A DNA stretch of 64,000 nucleotides from positions 953,501-1,017,500 of the forward strand of contig NZ_CP106753.1 in the NCBI RefSeq assembly GCF_025642115.1, given 5' to 3'. The position numbers and the translations under genes are program-made. This document shows, piece after piece, positions 60,907 through 64,000 of the stretch. Source of the DNA: Chitiniphilus purpureus (GTDB lineage: Bacteria; Pseudomonadota; Gammaproteobacteria; Burkholderiales; Chitinibacteraceae). The notes beneath the pieces are model-generated. The model saw nothing but the letters and a program-made list of their open reading frames with translations, was not told the origin of the DNA and ran no database searches. Positions within the stretch are counted from its first letter, which is position 1. Each line of letters begins with the position of its first letter.

Positions 60907-62613
60907 TTGCCTCACGACGTCAGCCTTATCACCACCATCGCCGTCGGCCTCGGACTGGCGTTGATCTTCGGTTTTCTCTGCGCCCGCCTGAAGATACCCG
61001 CACTGGTCGGTTACCTGCTTGCCGGCATGGTGATCGGGCCGGCCACCCCGGGCTTCGTCGCCGACGTGCACCTGGCTGGCCAGTTGGCGGAAATCGGCGT
61101 GATGCTGCTGATGTTCGGCGTGGGGCTGCATTTCTCGCTGGACGACCTGCTGGCGGTACGCAAGATCGCGCTGCCCGGTGCGGTGGTGCAGATCACCGTC
61201 GCCACGCTGCTGGGGATGGGCGTGGCGATGGCGTGGGGCTGGAGCCTGGGGGGGGCGCTGGTGTTCGGGCTGTCGCTGTCGTGCGCCAGCACCGTGGTAT
61301 TGCTGCGGGCGCTGGAAACGCGCGGGGTGCTCGAATCCCTGAATGGGCGCATCGCGGTCGGCTGGCTGATCGTCGAGGATCTGGCGATGGTGCTGGTGTT
61401 GGTGCTGCTGCCGGCGCTGGCCCCGATGCTGGGCGGCACCGCGCCCGCGCAGGGAGGCGGCGCCGACCTGTGGTGGACGCTGCTGCGCACACTGGGCCAG
61501 GTCGCAGTGTTCGTGGTGCTGATGCTGGCGGTGGGCCGCCGGTTGTTCCCATGGCTGCTGTGGCAGGTGGCGCGCACCGGCTCGCGCGAGCTGTTCACGC
61601 TGTGCGTGATCGCGGCCGCGCTGGGCATCGCCTACGGCTCGGCCAAGCTGTTCGGCGTGTCGTTCGCGCTGGGCGCGTTCTTCGCCGGCATGGTGATGCG
61701 CGAATCGGACCTGAGCCACCGTGCCGCCGAGGAGTCGCTGCCGCTGCGTGATGCGTTCTCGGTGCTGTTCTTTGTCTCGGTGGGCATGTTGTTCGACCCG
61801 CGGGTGCTGGTAGAGCAGCCGCTGCAGGTGGCAGTGGTGGTGCTGATCATCATGGTGGGCAAGACACTGGCGGCATTCGGGCTGGTGCTGTTGTTCCGCT
61901 ACCCGCTCAATACCGCACTGACCGTCTCGGCGAGCCTGGCCCAGATCGGTGAGTTCTCCTTCATCCTGGCCGGCATGGGCGTTGCGCTTGAGCTGCTGCC
62001 CAAGGAGGGGCAAAGCCTGATCCTGGCGGGGGCACTGATCTCGATCGCCTTCAATTCGCTGGTCTTCACCGCGATCGAACCGGCACAGCGCTGGATCCGT
62101 TCGCGCTCCAGCATCGCGCGCCTTCTGGAACGGCCGGACGATCCGCTGGCCGAGCTGCCGATGGAGACCGATCAGCAGCTGTTGAGCGGGCAGGTGGTGC
62201 TGGTCGGATACGGTCGCGTGGGCCGTCGGATCGGCGAGGCCCTGACCGCGCAAGGCGTGCCGTTCGTGGTGGCCGAGCAGAACCGCGAGATCGTCGAGAT
62301 GCTGCGTGCGCAGGGCATACCGGCGGTCTCGGGCAATGCCGTCGAGCCGGCGGTGCTGATCCAGGCGCATGTCGCGCGCGCGGCAATGCTGGTGATCGCC
62401 ACGCCCGATGCCTTCGGCGTGCGCAAGATGGTCGAGGTGGCCCGTATGCTGAATCCACCGATCGAGACGGTGGTGCGCACGCACAGCGAGGAGGAGGCCG
62501 TGCTGTTGGTCAATGAGGCGGTCGGCCGGGTATTCATGGGCGAACAGGAGCTGGCCAAGGGCATGGCCCGCCATGTGCTCGAGCGGTTCGGCCGCGTTTC
62601 GGCTGCGTCCTGA
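60907..62613 (+). CDS. CPA2 potassium/proton antiporter with TrkA-N domain (YbaL/KefB type)
   Basis: A 568-residue inner-membrane protein. Residues 5-385 hold about twelve membrane segments of the Na+/H+-exchanger fold (LKIPALVGYLLAGMVIGP, GVGLHFSLDDL, GWLIVEDLAMVL with the conserved acidic pair, LAQIGEFSFILAGMG). Residues 415-535 form a TrkA-N Rossmann domain (VVLVGYGRVGRRIGEAL). The C-terminal part resembles E. coli YbaL more than glutathione-gated KefB. The start is assigned to TTG at 60907, seven bases after AGGAGGAA and aligning with YbaL-type N-termini; an ATG at 60868 is in frame but lies before that site. Confidence 0.9.
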   Translation: MPHDVSLITTIAVGLGLALIFGFLCARLKIPALVGYLLAGMVIGPATPGFVADVHLAGQLAEIGVMLLMFGVGLHFSLDDLLAVRKIALPGAVVQITVATLLGMGVAMAWGWSLGGALVFGLSLSCASTVVLLRALETRGVLESLNGRIAVGWLIVEDLAMVLVLVLLPALAPMLGGTAPAQGGGADLWWTLLRTLGQVAVFVVLMLAVGRRLFPWLLWQVARTGSRELFTLCVIAAALGIAYGSAKLFGVSFALGAFFAGMVMRESDLSHRAAEESLPLRDAFSVLFFVSVGMLFDPRVLVEQPLQVAVVVLIIMVGKTLAAFGLVLLFRYPLNTALTVSASLAQIGEFSFILAGMGVALELLPKEGQSLILAGALISIAFNSLVFTAIEPAQRWIRSRSSIARLLERPDDPLAELPMETDQQLLSGQVVLVGYGRVGRRIGEALTAQGVPFVVAEQNREIVEMLRAQGIPAVSGNAVEPAVLIQAHVARAAMLVIATPDAFGVRKMVEVARMLNPPIETVVRTHSEEEAVLLVNEAVGRVFMGEQELAKGMARHVLERFGRVSAAS

Positions 62614-62725
62614 GCCGTGCGCTGCCACCTCGCACCAAGCCAGGGCTCGCATGCGGCCCATGCCGATTGCGATAGTGGCGTTGCCGCCCAGGCCCGTCAC
62701 AGCCGCTGCCTGGATGGCATCCCAG

Positions 62726-62759
62726 ACGCCCAGACCCGGACGTAGCCGGGTCTGGGCGT
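62726..62759. terminator. Strong hairpin between convergent genes
   Basis: Perfect 14-bp arms (ACGCCCAGACCCGG and its complement) with a six-base loop ACGTAG. There is no U-tract on either strand. Its position between the antiporter gene and the convergent solute-binding-protein gene suggests a bidirectional transcription stop. Confidence 0.55.
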
Positions 62760-62801
62760 GGCCGGCCGGCGGGGCCGGGTCAGGGACGGGACGACGCCGG
62801 T

Positions 62802-64000
62802 CTAGCGCCGGGCGGCGTCGGCAAAGCGGCGCGCGGCGTCCTGCGCGCCCATGTCGCGGCTGCCCCAATAGGCGCCGACCACGTCGAAGAACGCCGAGCG
62901 CACGTTGTCCTGTACCGCCATGTTGTGTGCCCATGACGGCACCAACACACCCTTGCTGGCGGCATTGGCGAAATCCTTGGCCGACTGCCGGGCGTAGTCG
63001 TCGTAGCGGCGCAGGTCCACGTCGGTACGTGCCGGGATGTTGCCCTTGAAGAGGTTGAACACCTCCTGCCCTTCCTGGCTCATCAGCAGGCGAACGAAAT
63101 CGCGCTGTGCTTCGAGGCGCAGCGGATCGGTCTGCTTGAACATCGTCAGGGTGTCGGCGGCAAAACTGTAGTCGCCCGCCTGCGTGGGGGCCGGCCAGCA
63201 CAGGTAGTCCGTGCCCTGCTCCTTGCCGGCCTGCACGAACTCCGCTTTCGCCCAGTCGCCCATCAGCTGCATCGCGGCGCGGCCGTTGATCACGTCGGCA
63301 GTGGCAAGGTTCCAGTCGCGGCCCACCGGGTCGGGCGTCACGTAGGGCTTGAGCCGCTTCAGGGTCTCGAGCGCGCGGGTCATCGCGGCGCTGGTCAGCG
63401 CGCCCTGGTCCAGCTTGCTGAACGCGGCGCGGTAGAAGTCGGCGCCGCCCTGGCCGAGCGCGATCGCCTCGAACACCGTCGCCACCTGCCAGCTCTGCTC
63501 GCTGTGCGCCAGCGTGGCGATGCCGGCCTGCTTGAGCTTGTCCGCCATCGCGAAGAAATCGTCCCAGGTACGCGGCGGACGCAGGCCCAGGCGGTTCACG
63601 ATCTGCGCATTCACCCACAGCATGTTGGTGCGCGCGGTCCCAAGCGGCACCGCCACATATTGTCCGTTGTGCTGGATCATCTGGTCGAACACCGCGGGCA
63701 GTACCCGCGACCAGCCTTGCTCACGCGCGATCTCGGTCAGGTCGGCGCATACGCCGTCCTTGGCCCAGTTCTGGATCTTGACCCCGCCGATCGCCGCCGC
63801 GGTGGGTGGGTTGCCGGCGTCGATGCGGCTCCTGAGCGAGGCCATCGGATTGTCGCCGCCACCATGGGCGTCCATCCAGTGATGGCCCATCCGGTTGAGC
63901 AGCGCCTTCACTTCGGAGACGGCGCGTGCCTCGCTGGAGGCAAGCCACCAGTGCAGCACCTCGATGTCGGCAAGCTTGAAGCGGCCGACCTGGTCGAGCA
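62802..64000 (-). CDS. Sugar-type ABC transporter solute-binding protein (5' end outside the window)
   Basis: The 3' 399 codons of a periplasmic extracellular solute-binding protein family 1 member; the frame stays open to the window edge, so the signal peptide is missing. Visible features include LADIEVLHWWLASSEARAVSEVKAL (start of the mature protein), LRPPRTWDDFFAMADKLKQAGI, GRAAMQLMGDWAKAEF and SQEGQEVFNLFKGNIPAR. These match glucose/mannose- and chitobiose-type binding proteins (GtsA/NgcE-like). It should deliver a sugar to an ABC importer encoded elsewhere, since none lies downstream in the window. Exact ligand unknown. Confidence 0.9.
   Translation of the reverse strand, partial: LDQVGRFKLADIEVLHWWLASSEARAVSEVKALLNRMGHHWMDAHGGGDNPMASLRSRIDAGNPPTAAAIGGVKIQNWAKDGVCADLTEIAREQGWSRVLPAVFDQMIQHNGQYVAVPLGTARTNMLWVNAQIVNRLGLRPPRTWDDFFAMADKLKQAGIATLAHSEQSWQVATVFEAIALGQGGADFYRAAFSKLDQGALTSAAMTRALETLKRLKPYVTPDPVGRDWNLATADVINGRAAMQLMGDWAKAEFVQAGKEQGTDYLCWPAPTQAGDYSFAADTLTMFKQTDPLRLEAQRDFVRLLMSQEGQEVFNLFKGNIPARTDVDLRRYDDYARQSAKDFANAASKGVLVPSWAHNMAVQDNVRSAFFDVVGAYWGSRDMGAQDAARRFADAARR

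Overview
The window is gene-dense, GC-rich DNA whose content and gene order fit a betaproteobacterium, most likely in the Neisseriales (Chromobacteriaceae/Chitinibacteraceae type). Supporting features are an H-NS/BpH3-type small nucleoid protein, ntrB-ntrC with a sigma-54 promoter, a MutL that carries endonuclease motifs, the argB/pyrimidine-nucleotidase neighbourhood, and a PTS/trehalose unit. No rRNA, tRNA, CRISPR array, IS element or prophage was recognised. The taxonomic call is inference from gene content only.

Layout. 0.1-4.4 kb: potassium uptake (kup), then on the minus strand argB, a CBS-domain protein and a HAD nucleotidase. 4.4-10.8 kb: a complete TetR-regulated tripartite RND efflux operon with its own TolC-type channel and a clear operator over the promoter. 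11-16 kb: an H-NS-like protein, UvrD, a receiver-TPR protein and a STAS protein. 16-21.6 kb (minus): ntrC, ntrB, a DUF4124 protein, a SelW-like protein, a HAD hydrolase and a MASE1-GGDEF diguanylate cyclase; ntrBC has a readable sigma-54 promoter and an NtrC enhancer site. 22.0-26.4 kb (minus): a tight four-gene operon joining a membrane fatty-acid hydroxylase, a membrane desaturase, a fusion of beta-ketoacyl synthase III with a haem-oxygenase-like diiron oxidase domain, and an unrecognised helical protein. This is the best candidate for an undescribed biosynthetic system. 26.6-30 kb: DUF805 protein, alpha/beta hydrolase, PPi-type phosphofructokinase. 30-43 kb: miaA-mutL-amiC-tsaE facing queG-pxpB-pxpC-pxpA with overlapping divergent start codons, then murI, cidA/cidB-type genes, and a hybrid sensor kinase coupled to a small periplasmic protein. 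43-48.8 kb: recG, two VOC proteins, a lipoprotein, a polyketide-cyclase-like protein and a rhomboid protease. 49-52.4 kb: treB (with duplicated EIIB domains) and treC. 52.4-57.7 kb: a CobW/ZigA-type GTPase, then a gene-poor, less GC-rich stretch with a cluster of strong hairpins, an orphan secreted beta-rich protein, an AraC regulator and a small unknown gene; it looks like an accessory region. 57.7-64 kb: leuA, a YvcK/CofD-like factor, a CPA2 potassium/proton antiporter and the 3' part of a sugar-type ABC solute-binding protein running off the window.

How the parts fit: most genes are housekeeping (DNA repair, tRNA modification, cell wall, amino acids, ion balance) in short overlapping operons. 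The distinctive modules are the efflux operon, the NtrBC autoregulatory circuit, the lipid-modification operon with the KASIII-oxidase fusion, the trehalose PTS, and the accessory stretch around 54-57.6 kb. Many true start codons differ from the longest open frame; starts were chosen from ribosome-binding sites, promoters and family N-termini, and several are GTG or TTG.
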